This document shows, piece after piece, positions 23,916 through 33,110 of a stretch of DNA of 64,000 bases. A program made the position numbers and the translations under genes. Location of the stretch: assembly GCA_963783355.1 (NCBI GenBank), contig CAWANF010000007.1:124001-188000 (forward strand), written 5' to 3'. Within the stretch, counting starts at the first letter, position 1. Each line of letters starts with the position of its first letter. This DNA comes from CAWANF01 sp963783355. GTDB taxonomy: Bacteria > Bacteroidota > Rhodothermia > Balneolales > DATFMH01. The notes under the pieces were generated by a model that saw nothing but the letters and a program-made list of their open reading frames with translations, was not told the DNA's origin and ran no database searches.

Positions 23916-24548
23916 TCAACTTGTTCGGATTTCCCGTTGTTTTTTCATTTTCCGAATACGTTCCAAATCCTCTTCGGTATCGACATCCGATAACATTGGC
24001 AATTCCTGCCAGACCCAACCGTGTTCAATCATATCATGAATTGTTTCATCAAACACGGTTTGGGTGCTCCAATGTTTATTCTCAAATAATTCGGGATGAT
24101 ATTCATTCATTCCCAACAAATAATAACCTCCATCCGTAGCCGGACCAATGACAATATCGCTGTCTTCCAATTCGTGATAGGCCCGCCTGATGATAGCTTC
24201 ATTTAGTTCAGCACAGTCACTTCCAATGACTACAGCACGTTCATGTCCTTCTTCAAAAACTTCACTGAATGCATTGCTCATTCGTGATCCGAGATCCTCA
24301 CCTTGCTGTAACCGCTGTTGAAAGTCATCATTTGCCCAAATCATATCTGAAACAGGAATAAAAGAACTGAAATAAACGAATTTTTCACATTCGACAGGCT
24401 GTGTAATATTTCGCGTATGCTGTAATAATTCGATGTAAATGCGCAACGCTCTTTCCGCACCCACCGATTCGGCGAGCCGTGTCTTTACCTTACCCAAAAC
24501 GGCATTTTTAACAAAAATCAAAAGTGCGTCACGTGAATTCATTTCCAT
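23916..24548 (-). CDS. ArsS-associated glycosyltransferase (TIGR04282/DUF2064-like)
   Basis: 210 residues, CofC-like nucleotidyl/glycosyl transferase fold. N-terminal LLIFVKNAVLGKVKTRLAE is the characteristic nucleotide-binding entry. GSDCAELNEAIIRRAY and the IGPATDGGYYLLGMN motif (about 131-145) are typical of rSAM/selenodomain-associated transferase 1. Spacing of 9 bases from arsS and 16 bases to the next transferase indicates one operon. Its presumed role is adding or handling the sugar part of an arsenosugar; no direct evidence in the sequence tells the donor. Confidence 0.85.
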   Translation of the reverse strand: MEMNSRDALLIFVKNAVLGKVKTRLAESVGAERALRIYIELLQHTRNITQPVECEKFVYFSSFIPVSDMIWANDDFQQRLQQGEDLGSRMSNAFSEVFEEGHERAVVIGSDCAELNEAIIRRAYHELEDSDIVIGPATDGGYYLLGMNEYHPELFENKHWSTQTVFDETIHDMIEHGWVWQELPMLSDVDTEEDLERIRKMKKQREIRTS

Positions 24549-24557
24549 TTCCTTCTT

Positions 24558-25607
24558 CTAAGCAATGGTTCCGCCGCAGCTGCTGCCAGCACCTGCAGTA
24601 CAACCATAACAATGTTGATCCACACAAATGTTCCGGTTATTTAACAGGGCTTCATCAAAATCCCGAATATGATTCGGAACCCCGTCTTCAACCTGCATAC
24701 CAAGCATTTGGTTGAAATCACAATCGTACAAATAACCCTGCCAGTCCACTGAAATTGTATTCCTGCACATTACTCCCAAAGCCGCTGACGGATTAAAAGA
24801 GGTAACCAGTTTCTCCATATAATCTTCATAATTACCACTTATCAAAAGAAACTCCAGGAACCGGCTTACGGGCATGTTTGTGATAGTGTAAAGATTATTA
24901 AAATCAATATCATATTTCTGTTTGAGAACCCTTTTATAGTCTTTTTTCAGCGATGCTTGATCAGCCGGCAGAAAAGCCCCAACGGGATTATAAACCAGGT
25001 TAATTTCCAATCCGGTTCCATCCTTCCCATAACCGACGTCATTCAGCATTTTTAACGCCTCAATCGATTTTTGAAAAACTCCTTCACCCCGTTGCCGGTC
25101 GGTATTGGATTGCAGATAATAAGGCAGGGACGAGATAATCTCTAATCCGTGATCTGCAAAAAAACGGGGGAGCATCCTGTACGAAGGATTAACGGTTAAT
25201 ATAGTGAGATTACTGCGCACCATTACATGTTTGCCCAATTTACGAATCTGCTCAACGAACCAACGAAAATCGGGATTCATTTCCGGTGCGCCGCCGGTCA
25301 AATCGACCGTCGGTATGGAACTTCCGGAAAGTGCCACCAGGCATTCTTCCATTGTCTCACGGCTCATGATTTCCTTTCGGTCCGGACCGGCATCAACATG
25401 ACAATGCTTACATGTTTGATTACACATATAACCGACATTTACCTGGAATATTTCAATTCCTGTTGGCTTAAACGGATCTAAACCTACTTCTGATAATTTG
25501 TCATAAAATTTAGGGAAACTTTTAACTTTTTCACTGCCGTCATGTAAAACTTCGAGTTGATAATCGGTTGAAGCTAACTTATTCCCGCTTGCTTTGAGTG
25601 TCTTCAT
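24558..25607 (-). CDS. arsS: Arsenosugar biosynthesis radical SAM protein ArsS
   Basis: 349-residue radical SAM enzyme. The [4Fe-4S] motif CxxxCxxC (C62, C66, C69 in CNQTCKHCH) is followed by DLTGGAPEMNP. The C-terminal Cys-rich tail has C328, C333, C336 and C344 (QHCYGCTAGAGSSCGG), the mark of the family first listed as radical SAM/Cys-rich and shown in cyanobacteria to act in arsenosugar synthesis. Ordinary Cys codons, no TGA, occupy the tail. It lies 10 bases after the AhpD-like gene and 9 bases before a DUF2064 transferase, the usual company. No arsM is in the window. Confidence 0.9.
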   Translation of the reverse strand: MKTLKASGNKLASTDYQLEVLHDGSEKVKSFPKFYDKLSEVGLDPFKPTGIEIFQVNVGYMCNQTCKHCHVDAGPDRKEIMSRETMEECLVALSGSSIPTVDLTGGAPEMNPDFRWFVEQIRKLGKHVMVRSNLTILTVNPSYRMLPRFFADHGLEIISSLPYYLQSNTDRQRGEGVFQKSIEALKMLNDVGYGKDGTGLEINLVYNPVGAFLPADQASLKKDYKRVLKQKYDIDFNNLYTITNMPVSRFLEFLLISGNYEDYMEKLVTSFNPSAALGVMCRNTISVDWQGYLYDCDFNQMLGMQVEDGVPNHIRDFDEALLNNRNICVDQHCYGCTAGAGSSCGGTIA

Positions 25608-25617
25608 ATAAAACCTG

Positions 25618-25968
25618 TTACATACTCACTTTTTTCACTTTATTCATCATTTGTACTCCATGAACCAATGAGGCACCACCCCGAATCGCCGCAGCAACAT
25701 GAACAGCCTCCATCATCGCTTCTTCATTGGAGCCTTTTTCCAAACATTCCGTAGTATAGGCATCAATACAATAAGGACACTGAATAGCATGAGCAACAGC
25801 CAATGCTATCAATGCTTTTTCACGCGCACTTAAAGCTCCGTCTTTAAATACTTCCCCGTAATAATCAAAAAACTTCCTGGCAAGCTCTTCATCGAATTCA
25901 CTGATATCACCGAATTTTTTCAAATCATCCGGATTATAATACGTTTTTTCCATAGTTCGATATCCCAC
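25618..25968 (-). CDS. ArsS-associated AhpD-like carboxymuconolactone decarboxylase protein
   Basis: 116 residues of the AhpD/CMD fold with a redox pair in CPYC (about 63-66, in HAIQCPYCIDAYT). The AVHVAAAIRGGASLVHGVQMM helix is typical of the subgroup found beside ArsS. First gene of the arsenosugar-type operon, 10 bases from arsS. It may reduce a thiol or peroxide intermediate, but its function in the pathway is not established. The start could be internal (MEKTYYNPDDLKKFG, five codons on). Confidence 0.85.
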   Translation of the reverse strand: MGYRTMEKTYYNPDDLKKFGDISEFDEELARKFFDYYGEVFKDGALSAREKALIALAVAHAIQCPYCIDAYTTECLEKGSNEEAMMEAVHVAAAIRGGASLVHGVQMMNKVKKVSM

Positions 25969-26284
25969 TGTTTAATGTTTTATTGAGTCAACAAGGATAA
26001 CCATAATCCCATGCCTGTTAGCACCTGTATTACTAATGAAAGCAATTATATACCAATATTTCTTATATTTATTGCATCGCTTTAATATTCATACGAATTT
26101 TTAAGCGTTACGGATTTATGACTTCTGGATTTGTAACATATCCTAATGAAATTAAATTCGTTATCAAGTTGTTTGTAGATTTTACATTCAAGAAGGTCCA
26201 GAAAAATCATTATCAACTATAATGCATAAGCATTACTTCCATTACAGCTATCGTCAAAATTTCTAAACGCTAATTATTATTATT
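25969..26284. other. Divergent intergenic region with palindrome TAATGC-ATAA-GCATTA
   Basis: 316 AT-rich bases between the arsS-type operon (minus) and an outer-membrane protein gene (plus). A 6-bp inverted repeat at 26220-26235 overlaps TATAAT at 26218-26223, about 50 bases before the plus-strand ATG; it could be a promoter -10 overlapped by an operator. No ORF or other element is recognised. Confidence 0.3.
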
Positions 26285-26767
26285 ATGAAAAAATTTATTC
26301 TGAATCTTACTCTAATCATTATTGTAATCTTTTCTGCTGCTAATTTGGCCTCCGCTCAATCACAAGCTACCAAAGGTAATTTTGGATTAGGTGTAATGTT
26401 TGGAGAACCTACAGGATTAAGTGGCAAACTGTGGACAAGCCACACCAATGCATTGGACTTCGGTTTGGCCTGGTCGTTTATTAACGACAATTCCATTACC
26501 ATGACTTCCGATTATCTTTTTCATCAATACAATCTGCTGAAAGTTGATCAGGGAAGTTTGCCACTGTATTATGGAATCGGGGGCCGTTTACTGCTGGGTA
26601 ATCAAGCTAAATTAGGCGTCAGAATTCCAGTTGGATTGAATTATTTGTTCGCCAATGATCCTATCGGCATATTCTTTGAAGTGGCACCGGTTCTGGATTT
26701 GGTACCGAGTACACGTTTTGATGTAAACGGCGGTATTGGTATCCGCTATTATTTCGGAATGAAATAA
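26285..26767 (+). CDS. Small outer-membrane beta-barrel protein, unknown role
   Basis: 160 residues with signal peptide (1-25, ending LASAQ). Alternating strands end in the aromatic-rich GGIGIRYYFGMK, the pattern of a small barrel closing at the outer membrane. Features such as GNFGLGVMFGEPTGLSGKLW and YYGIGGRLLLG are common in Bacteroidota barrel proteins annotated only as outer-membrane beta-barrel. Monocistronic with its own terminator. No ligand or partner can be inferred. Confidence 0.8.
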   Translation: MKKFILNLTLIIIVIFSAANLASAQSQATKGNFGLGVMFGEPTGLSGKLWTSHTNALDFGLAWSFINDNSITMTSDYLFHQYNLLKVDQGSLPLYYGIGGRLLLGNQAKLGVRIPVGLNYLFANDPIGIFFEVAPVLDLVPSTRFDVNGGIGIRYYFGMK

Positions 26768-26799
26768 CGTAGATATCAAAAACACGATATTGAATGAAG

Positions 26800-26829
26800 G
26801 CGCTGATTATCAAAGTCAGCGCTTTTTTT
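26800..26829 (+). terminator. Intrinsic terminator of the barrel-protein gene
   Basis: GCGCTGA (26800-26806) and TCAGCGC (26816-26822), 9-base loop, then seven T. It starts 33 bases after the stop. Confidence 0.92.
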
Positions 26830-27004
26830 ATAGACCCTGACCAGTATGATACAGAACAATACCGCCCAGAGCGGCTATTTTGTTGGTGAACCCTACTGAA
26901 TATTCTAACCTGTCCGTAAAAAATCTCTATTTACAGGAAGACCGCCGTTTTGATCCGCACTTTCCTCATTTTCGTATTCTGTCCTTTCTAAGGTCTAACG
27001 GATT

Positions 27005-29488
27005 TTACTTTCCGTTACGGATTTCGTCAATTTCCTGGCGGAGATTTTCCATTTCGTCCTGTTTCTTATCCAACTCTATCTGAGCGGCATCGATTTTAGA
27101 CTGGATCTCTTCACGAAGCTTGATACCCTTCTTATTTGGTTTAATAAAGGTCTTCGTATCGCTGTAATTTAGAATAGTATCCTGAAGCTGGTCGCATTCA
27201 CGGCGAATCCTTGAAAATAATACCTGTTTTTGCTTCAGCTGTTTGCGTGATTCGGAATCGAAACTTCCTCCTGCATGAGAATCACCGGAGCCTTCACTGC
27301 GGGTGGCTCTCAACCGTTGGTAAACCACGTCACAGGCTTCCCGATAATGTTTATAAATTTTATTTTTATGCTTTAAAGGTACAAAACCGATTTTAGAAAA
27401 CTCTTCCTGTAATGGTTTTACGAGTTTTACAGCTTCCTGCGGATCTTCGTGGCCACCCAACGCTTCGATTTTTTCTATGATTTCCCGTTTCAATTTCAGG
27501 TTATCTTTCTGGTCGTTACGAAGCTCTTTGTAATGATCCCGTTTATGCTGATAAAACGTATCCATCGCTTTTTTGAAACGTTTCCAAACCTTACGGGTCT
27601 TTCTGCGAGGAACCGGGCCAACTTTTTTCCAGTCCTCCATAAGATTTTGCATAACCTTCGTGCCTTCGTTCCAGTTTTCCGTATCCTGAATTGCTTCAGC
27701 CCTGGTACATAATTCCAGCTTTATGTCGTAATTCTCTTTTTCCTGCTGACGAAGCACTTCGATATTTTCGGCTTTCTTCTTATTAAATGTATCGGATGCC
27801 GTTTTGAAGCGCTGCCATAACTCTTCTGCCAACTCTCGGGGAACCGGGCCTGTTTCTTTCCATCTTTTGTGCAGCTTATTAATATTTCGGGCGGCTTTGG
27901 CTAAATCCGTTTCCTCGATAAGAGCTTCAGCTTCTTCTATCAGGCTTAATTTACGTTTTTTGTTTTCTTCGATTTTCTTACGGTAGCTGTCATCGAATTC
28001 GAGCTTTTTTTCAATAAAATCGCCGCGCAACTCTTTGAAACGCTGCCATAATTCGGTCGCTTTTTCACGGGAAACACGGCCTACCTTTTTCCATTCACGC
28101 TGCAGTTCCTGATATTCCGCATCAATAGTTTTCCAGTCATCGACTTTTCCAGTAAGTTTCTGAACCAGGCTATCAATCTTGTCGAGTATGAGCATCTTAC
28201 CCGCAAGATTATCCTCTTCTTTCTGTTTCCGCTGAACCAGGTATTCGACACGATTTTGTTCAAAAACATCCTTCAGTTGCTGGAAGTGTTTCTCAAGTTG
28301 TTCTGACTCGTCGGCAGGTATGAGCCTGACATTCTCCCAGCGTTTCTCAATTCCCTTAACTTCATTTGAAGCATGCCATTTTTTCTCTTCAATAATCTTT
28401 TCGAGGCGTTCCAGAAGATTCCGTTTCCGCTCTACATTCTTAACTTTCTGGCGGTTAACCTCTTCATAATGCTTAGCTTTTCGCTCGTTAAATGATTCTA
28501 AAGCAGCCTGAAATCGATTATTTAAAACCTGGTAGACCTTGCTATGCTTTTCATCAGCCGGCGGGTTTTCAGACCATTTATGCCGCAGGTTATCAAATTC
28601 AAGCGAGGTGTATTGCCAATCGTTGGTTTTTGTTATCTCTTCGGCTTTCTGAACCAGTTGCAAATACCCATTTAGTTCTTCCGGAACTTCTATTTCCGGT
28701 TCGGATTCTTCGACAGCCTCTGTGGGAGTGGTATCTTCTGATTTCTCTTCTTCAATCTCTGCTGTAGTTTCCTGTTTATTTTCACCCGAAACAGCCTCAG
28801 ATTTCTCGGGTTCCTCCGATTCTACCGATTCTTCTTCTTTCACTTCCGGGGCGTCTTTTGCTTCCGTTTCCTGCTGCACTTCCCCAGACTCTTCTTCAAC
28901 TTCGTTCTTTTCTCCCGATTCCTCAGCTTTTTTCTCTTCAATAACGGCATCTTGCTTTTCTTCCGAAACGGCAGATTTTGTTTCTTCTGTATTTTCTTTA
29001 TCGGAAACCGGCTCAGGTTCTACTGGTTTTTCTTCTGATTTTACTGCTTCTGCCTGTTTCTCTTGTTGCTCTGATACGGCAACTTCCGGTTCTCCAGCGG
29101 TCTTAATATCCGATTCTTCAACATTAACCGCTTCTGATACTTTTTCCATTTCAGTCTTTTTATTTTCGATTTCCGATAGCAATGCCTCAAAATCACCGAC
29201 AGCATTAATTTCAGATGCTTTCTCTTTAAGGTCGGTAATTCTATCTAATATTTTACTTTCCCCATCCTGAACATCCAATCCGGATATTATTTCTTCTGCC
29301 TCTTTTTTAAATTCCGAGAAGGCTTTTTCGAATTTTTTTAAAGAACCCGGCAATTTATCCTTATCAACATTGCCCAGTTCGTGACCCTTAAAATAAGCAT
29401 TATCTTTTTGATATAACTTTCCTTCGCCAGTCACATAGCAAAACTCGTTCTCAAACAAATAATCCGGTTTGATTGGATCCTCAATCAT
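27005..29488 (-). CDS. DUF349 repeat coiled-coil protein
   Basis: 827 residues. The first 260 or so are acidic and low in complexity (Glu/Ser/Val-rich runs). From about 280 on, successive units of about 70 residues carry the DUF349 pattern: Trp-rich helix, KVGPVPRR or TGPVPRELAEELWQRF, then a basic helix. Examples are WKKVGRVSREKATELWQRF, WKETGPVPRELAEELWQRF and WKKVGPVPRRKTRKVWKRF. The C-terminus is a coiled coil. DUF349 proteins are widespread in Bacteroidota with no settled function. Monocistronic; the acidic head may be disordered. Confidence 0.88.
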   Translation of the reverse strand: MIEDPIKPDYLFENEFCYVTGEGKLYQKDNAYFKGHELGNVDKDKLPGSLKKFEKAFSEFKKEAEEIISGLDVQDGESKILDRITDLKEKASEINAVGDFEALLSEIENKKTEMEKVSEAVNVEESDIKTAGEPEVAVSEQQEKQAEAVKSEEKPVEPEPVSDKENTEETKSAVSEEKQDAVIEEKKAEESGEKNEVEEESGEVQQETEAKDAPEVKEEESVESEEPEKSEAVSGENKQETTAEIEEEKSEDTTPTEAVEESEPEIEVPEELNGYLQLVQKAEEITKTNDWQYTSLEFDNLRHKWSENPPADEKHSKVYQVLNNRFQAALESFNERKAKHYEEVNRQKVKNVERKRNLLERLEKIIEEKKWHASNEVKGIEKRWENVRLIPADESEQLEKHFQQLKDVFEQNRVEYLVQRKQKEEDNLAGKMLILDKIDSLVQKLTGKVDDWKTIDAEYQELQREWKKVGRVSREKATELWQRFKELRGDFIEKKLEFDDSYRKKIEENKKRKLSLIEEAEALIEETDLAKAARNINKLHKRWKETGPVPRELAEELWQRFKTASDTFNKKKAENIEVLRQQEKENYDIKLELCTRAEAIQDTENWNEGTKVMQNLMEDWKKVGPVPRRKTRKVWKRFKKAMDTFYQHKRDHYKELRNDQKDNLKLKREIIEKIEALGGHEDPQEAVKLVKPLQEEFSKIGFVPLKHKNKIYKHYREACDVVYQRLRATRSEGSGDSHAGGSFDSESRKQLKQKQVLFSRIRRECDQLQDTILNYSDTKTFIKPNKKGIKLREEIQSKIDAAQIELDKKQDEMENLRQEIDEIRNGK

Positions 29489-29702
29489 AATGTTTTGTCA
29501 GAATTAACTTCATTAACTAATTCAAGTCGCCATCCCCGAAGGGAGACATGAAATATCTATCCCTGTATTTTAAGGAACATAAATTTTCTAAGCAATCAAT
29601 AAGAATCTCATGTTTTTTAGAACCATGAAAGCAATTGAGTACCGGGAAATATAGAAATATTAACTATATATATAAATTTGCAAATAATAAGGCCCCATAT
29701 AA

Positions 29703-29737
29703 TAAAAAAGTCCCTGTCAAATCAAATGACATGGACT
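29703..29737 (-). terminator. Intrinsic terminator after the macro-domain gene
   Basis: Minus strand: AGTCC-AT-GTCA (29737-29727) pairs with TGAC-AG-GGACT (29719-29709) through an internal loop, followed by T-rich bases. It lies 42 bases after the macro-domain stop. The rest of 29489-29778 shows nothing else. Confidence 0.8.
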
Positions 29738-29778
29738 GTATGGAAAAACAGTGTTTTTTATCTGTATCTCTTCCGGCT

Positions 29779-30312
29779 TTACAGGCTCTCCGGCCATAGT
29801 TTTTTTAAGATTTTCCGGTAAATTCTAACGGCTTGATCGGAATAACAAACAAAAATGATTTTCTCAATTAAATCATCGTTGCTTAAAAAATTTATGACTT
29901 CAGAAATAGCAATTTTTGCAGCTTCTTCTAACGGAAAATGATAGACACCTGTACTGATGGCCGGGAATGCAACCGTCTTACATTTATGGCGTGTTGCCAG
30001 CAACAAACTATTGTAATAGCAGCTTGCCAGCAATTTTTCTTCATTATTGTTCCCGCCATACCAGACCGGACCAACGGTATGGATAACATAATCGGCAGGC
30101 AACTGATATCCTCCTGTTATTTTTGCCTGACCGGTCGGACATCCATCGAGTGTCTGGCATTCCTCGAGCAATGCCGGCCCGGCAGCCCGGTGAATAGCTC
30201 CGTCGACACCGCCGCCGCCCAACAGGGAATTGTTGGCCGCATTGACAATGGCATCAACTTTCACTTCCGTAATGTCGTCTTTAATAATCTCAATTCGACC
30301 TTTTTTTATCAT
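29779..30312 (-). CDS. Macro-domain O-acetyl-ADP-ribose deacetylase (YmdB-like)
   Basis: 177-residue single macro domain. The ADP-ribose-binding loop 1 is VDAIVNAANNSLLGGGGVDGAIHRAAG (about 20-46) and loop 2 is FPAISTGVYHFPLEEAA. It is expected to remove ADP-ribose modifications or deacetylate O-acetyl-ADP-ribose. The MscS gene immediately upstream ends 20 bases before this start, so the two may share a transcript that ends at the terminator at 29703-29737. ATG at 30312 is followed by a normal start of the domain. Confidence 0.93.
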   Translation of the reverse strand: MIKKGRIEIIKDDITEVKVDAIVNAANNSLLGGGGVDGAIHRAAGPALLEECQTLDGCPTGQAKITGGYQLPADYVIHTVGPVWYGGNNNEEKLLASCYYNSLLLATRHKCKTVAFPAISTGVYHFPLEEAAKIAISEVINFLSNDDLIEKIIFVCYSDQAVRIYRKILKKLWPESL

Positions 30313-30332
30313 ATTGCCCGACTTCTGATTAA

Positions 30333-31163
30333 CTATTTTTCGCTAACCTGAAATAAATGAACGTCTCGCTGCGGATATGGAATATTTATATTCTCAGCAT
30401 CAAAACGTTCTTTTACTTTTTTTGTAAGATCCAGTTTCGTTTGGAAAAAATCAGCTTTTGCCGCCCATGGCCGTGCTATAATATTTACAGAACTATCAGC
30501 TAATTCAGATACAGCAATCATTGGTGCAGGATCTTTAAGTACTCTTTCATCTCCATCAAATACTTCTTTCAGAATTGATATCGCCTTATCCATGTCATCA
30601 TCATAACCAATCCCAAAGACCATATCTATCCTGCGGGTATCATTTTGTGAAAAATTCTGGATTTCATTCCCCCATATTTTTGAATTCGGCAGGTACACGT
30701 TAATGTTGTCCGGCGTATGAAATTTGGTTACAAAGATCCCAACTTCATCAACAATGGCTGAGACTCCGCTAACTGAAACAAAATCACCGACATTAAACGG
30801 GCGAAATATCAGTAGCATAACTCCTGATGCCACATTGCTTAACGTTCCCTGAAGTGCCAGGCCAATGGCAAGTCCGGCAGCACCCAAAACAGCAATAAGA
30901 CTAGTCGTCTGTATTCCGAATTTATTCAATACAGCCAGTATCGTAAAGATTAAAACCAGAACTTTGGTTGTTTTTGAAAGTATCGGCACAAGTGTGGCAT
31001 CTATTTTTTTTGACTTATCTGCCAGTTTTCGAACACGTTTTCCCAACCAATTGGAAATAATCCAACCCACGATCAGGATAACCAACGCGCCTATAACCTG
31101 CAGGCCATACTGCGTTAAGAATGGCAACACATTCGTAATAATATTCTGATATTCTTGGTTCAT
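30333..31163 (-). CDS. mscS: Small-conductance mechanosensitive channel, MscS family (first)
   Basis: 276 residues with three N-terminal membrane helices (about 15-40, 58-80, 85-115). The pore-lining TM3 is Gly/Ala-rich (AVLGAAGLAIGLALQGTLSNVASGVMLL), followed by the beta domain FRPFNVGDFVSVSGVSAIVDEVGIF and the alpha/beta C-domain. The length and order match E. coli MscS. It opens on membrane tension to release solutes after hypo-osmotic shock. A second, divergent MscS paralogue lies 113 bases upstream on the same strand. Confidence 0.93.
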   Translation of the reverse strand: MNQEYQNIITNVLPFLTQYGLQVIGALVILIVGWIISNWLGKRVRKLADKSKKIDATLVPILSKTTKVLVLIFTILAVLNKFGIQTTSLIAVLGAAGLAIGLALQGTLSNVASGVMLLIFRPFNVGDFVSVSGVSAIVDEVGIFVTKFHTPDNINVYLPNSKIWGNEIQNFSQNDTRRIDMVFGIGYDDDMDKAISILKEVFDGDERVLKDPAPMIAVSELADSSVNIIARPWAAKADFFQTKLDLTKKVKERFDAENINIPYPQRDVHLFQVSEK

Positions 31164-31276
31164 ATTTTTATGACTGGTTAATTATTCAGGTTATTAATGC
31201 TTTTGCCTTGATTGTGCACATCGTTAAAAAAAGAAATTACTAATCTCTGATATGGCTTTAACAGCATATAATCGTA

Positions 31277-32191
31277 TTAATTTCCGTCCGAATCGTTAGA
31301 ACGGAATGCCAGCATCGTGTCCAGCTTTTCCCCGCCTCGAATCCCAAAATCGAGTGTACGAATAGGAAATGGAATCATGATATCATTTTCATCGAAGGCT
31401 TTCTTGATTTTCATTATAGCTTCGCTTTTCGGGGCCAGGAAATCAGCATTTTCACGGAATGAAACCCAAAACTGAATCGTAAAATTGATGGAACTGTCCC
31501 CGAATTCTTCATAATAAAAATTAACTTTCTTACCCCGCGCCAATCCGGACATCGATTCAATAGCTTCCTGGGTCACTTTCTTCACTTTTTCCAGATCATC
31601 ACCATAGGAAATACCCACACTCAGGTCGATTCGTCTAATACCCGATTTTGTGTAATTGATCAACGGTGATTCAAATACGGCTTTATTAGGAATAAAAACA
31701 GTTTGTCCCTGTGGTGTCTGAATAAGCGTATTGCGTAAATTCAGTTTTTCAACCTTACCGTAAAAATCATTCGTTTTAATAATATCATTGACACCAAATG
31801 GATGACGAATAGAAAGAATGACCCCGGAAATGAAATTCGAGGCGATGTCCTGAAAGGCAAAACCTAATGCCAAACCGATAATCCCGGCACCGGCGAGTAA
31901 AGTCTTGACAGTATCATCAAGCTGCAATACACTTAAGGCGATAAAAAGGCCTATACCGGCAACTGAAATACTAATGACACTTCCAATTAAATGAATAATG
32001 GTCAGATTGTCGGTAACTTTTCCTAATAATTTATCAACCAGCTTTTTCACCGACTTTGCCGCCACGTAGAAAACGATCATGATGAGCAGGGCAACAACCA
32101 GGTTTGGCAGCATAGCAATGGCTACATCTATCCAGGTTTTTAACTTGCCCATTATTAAATCATACGCATTCATTATCCCAACAGTATTCAT
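31277..32191 (-). CDS. Mechanosensitive ion channel, MscS family (second)
   Basis: 304-residue paralogue of the gene downstream. It has three membrane helices and the pore helix LAGAGIIGLALGFAFQDIASNFISGVIL, followed by RHPFGVNDIIKTNDFYGKVEKLNLRNTLIQ and a C-terminal cage domain (GISYGDDLEKVKKV). The GLALGFAFQD sequence marks a common MscS subgroup distinct from the GLALQGTLSN type next door, so the pair may differ in threshold or conductance. The start at 32191 gives MNTVGIMNAYDL; the internal ATG at 32173 is equally acceptable. Confidence 0.9.
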   Translation of the reverse strand: MNTVGIMNAYDLIMGKLKTWIDVAIAMLPNLVVALLIMIVFYVAAKSVKKLVDKLLGKVTDNLTIIHLIGSVISISVAGIGLFIALSVLQLDDTVKTLLAGAGIIGLALGFAFQDIASNFISGVILSIRHPFGVNDIIKTNDFYGKVEKLNLRNTLIQTPQGQTVFIPNKAVFESPLINYTKSGIRRIDLSVGISYGDDLEKVKKVTQEAIESMSGLARGKKVNFYYEEFGDSSINFTIQFWVSFRENADFLAPKSEAIMKIKKAFDENDIMIPFPIRTLDFGIRGGEKLDTMLAFRSNDSDGN

Positions 32192-32379
32192 ATCATCTTA
32201 ATATTTTTGAGTATTCAGACCTCTCCATCCAAAGATTATGTAATTAGAATGCTGAATAAACCCGTATCGTTCAAATAAGTGTTGTTCTGATAAGAAATAC
32301 AAAACTAAAGCAGAAATAAAATTCCTGATATATAAATTTCCCCACAGTTAATAATACTAATGAAGGAACAATATTATGT

Positions 32380-33090
32380 TCAATCTTTTTGACTGTAGAA
32401 ATTTATAACATTTTGCATATCAGGTGGCAAACTGGCTTCGCAGTGGACTTCTTCACCCGAGGCGGGCTGAACAAAAACCAGCTTCCAGGCATGAAGGGCC
32501 TGGCGGTTTATGAGTTTTTCTTTTTTTTCGGAAGGATGATAATGGCGATCGCCCACGATAGGATGGCCGATAGCTTCAAGTTGAACACGAATCTGATTTT
32601 TAAGGCCGGTATCAAGTTCAACAGATAACAATGTGGTGTCGGCAAAATGTTCGAGAACCTGGTAACGCATTCGTGCCATAGCACTTCCCTCATCATTTTT
32701 ATCTGCAACGACATTGCGGAACCCCTTTTCAATTTTCTTCAGATAGTGAACCAGCGTATCCTGATCTTTTTCCACAACACCGCGGACCAGTGCCATGTAA
32801 GTTCGCTTAGGCTCATGAGCGAGAAACTGTTTGATTAGATGATGACGGGCTTTTTTGTTCTTGGCAAACACAACTGCCCCGGATGTAAAACGATCGATAC
32901 GGTGCACGATGTGAAACTCCTTCGTTTTATGCCGCATATCGTTACGCAAAATATCTAATAAATTTACAGCCTTCGATTTCGGGATGGGAACACATAATAA
33001 TCCAACCGGTTTGTTGACAACGATCACATCCCGGTCTTCGTAGATCACTTCGTAATTTGTGTTTGTTTTAGACTTGCGCCGATTTGCCAT
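32380..33090 (-). CDS. RluA-family RNA pseudouridine synthase
   Basis: 236 residues. The catalytic motif HRIDRFTSGAVVFAKN (about 62-77) contains the essential Asp and differs from the usual HRLDxxTSG by Ile. GLKNQIRVQLEAIGHPIVGD (about 163-182) is the second signature. No S4 domain precedes the catalytic domain. It modifies uridines in rRNA or tRNA, target unknown. It follows the TPR gene by 20 bases on the same strand and is probably co-transcribed with it. Confidence 0.92.
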   Translation of the reverse strand: MANRRKSKTNTNYEVIYEDRDVIVVNKPVGLLCVPIPKSKAVNLLDILRNDMRHKTKEFHIVHRIDRFTSGAVVFAKNKKARHHLIKQFLAHEPKRTYMALVRGVVEKDQDTLVHYLKKIEKGFRNVVADKNDEGSAMARMRYQVLEHFADTTLLSVELDTGLKNQIRVQLEAIGHPIVGDRHYHPSEKKEKLINRQALHAWKLVFVQPASGEEVHCEASLPPDMQNVINFYSQKD

Positions 33091-33110
33091 CGTATTTTTT
33101 TTAATCCCGG

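Noticed and set aside
24558..25607. Selenocysteine in the ArsS tail (family once listed as selenodomain)
   Set aside because: The C-terminal Cys positions are ordinary Cys codons and no in-frame TGA is present.
28722..29270. 182-codon plus-strand Ser-rich ORF opposite the DUF349 gene
   Set aside because: It is the antisense shadow of the Glu-rich head; Ser/Phe runs come from GAA/GAG codons on the other strand.
30333..32191. Tandem mscS genes as a recent duplication
   Set aside because: The two proteins differ clearly in length and pore motif, so they are old paralogues rather than a fresh copy.
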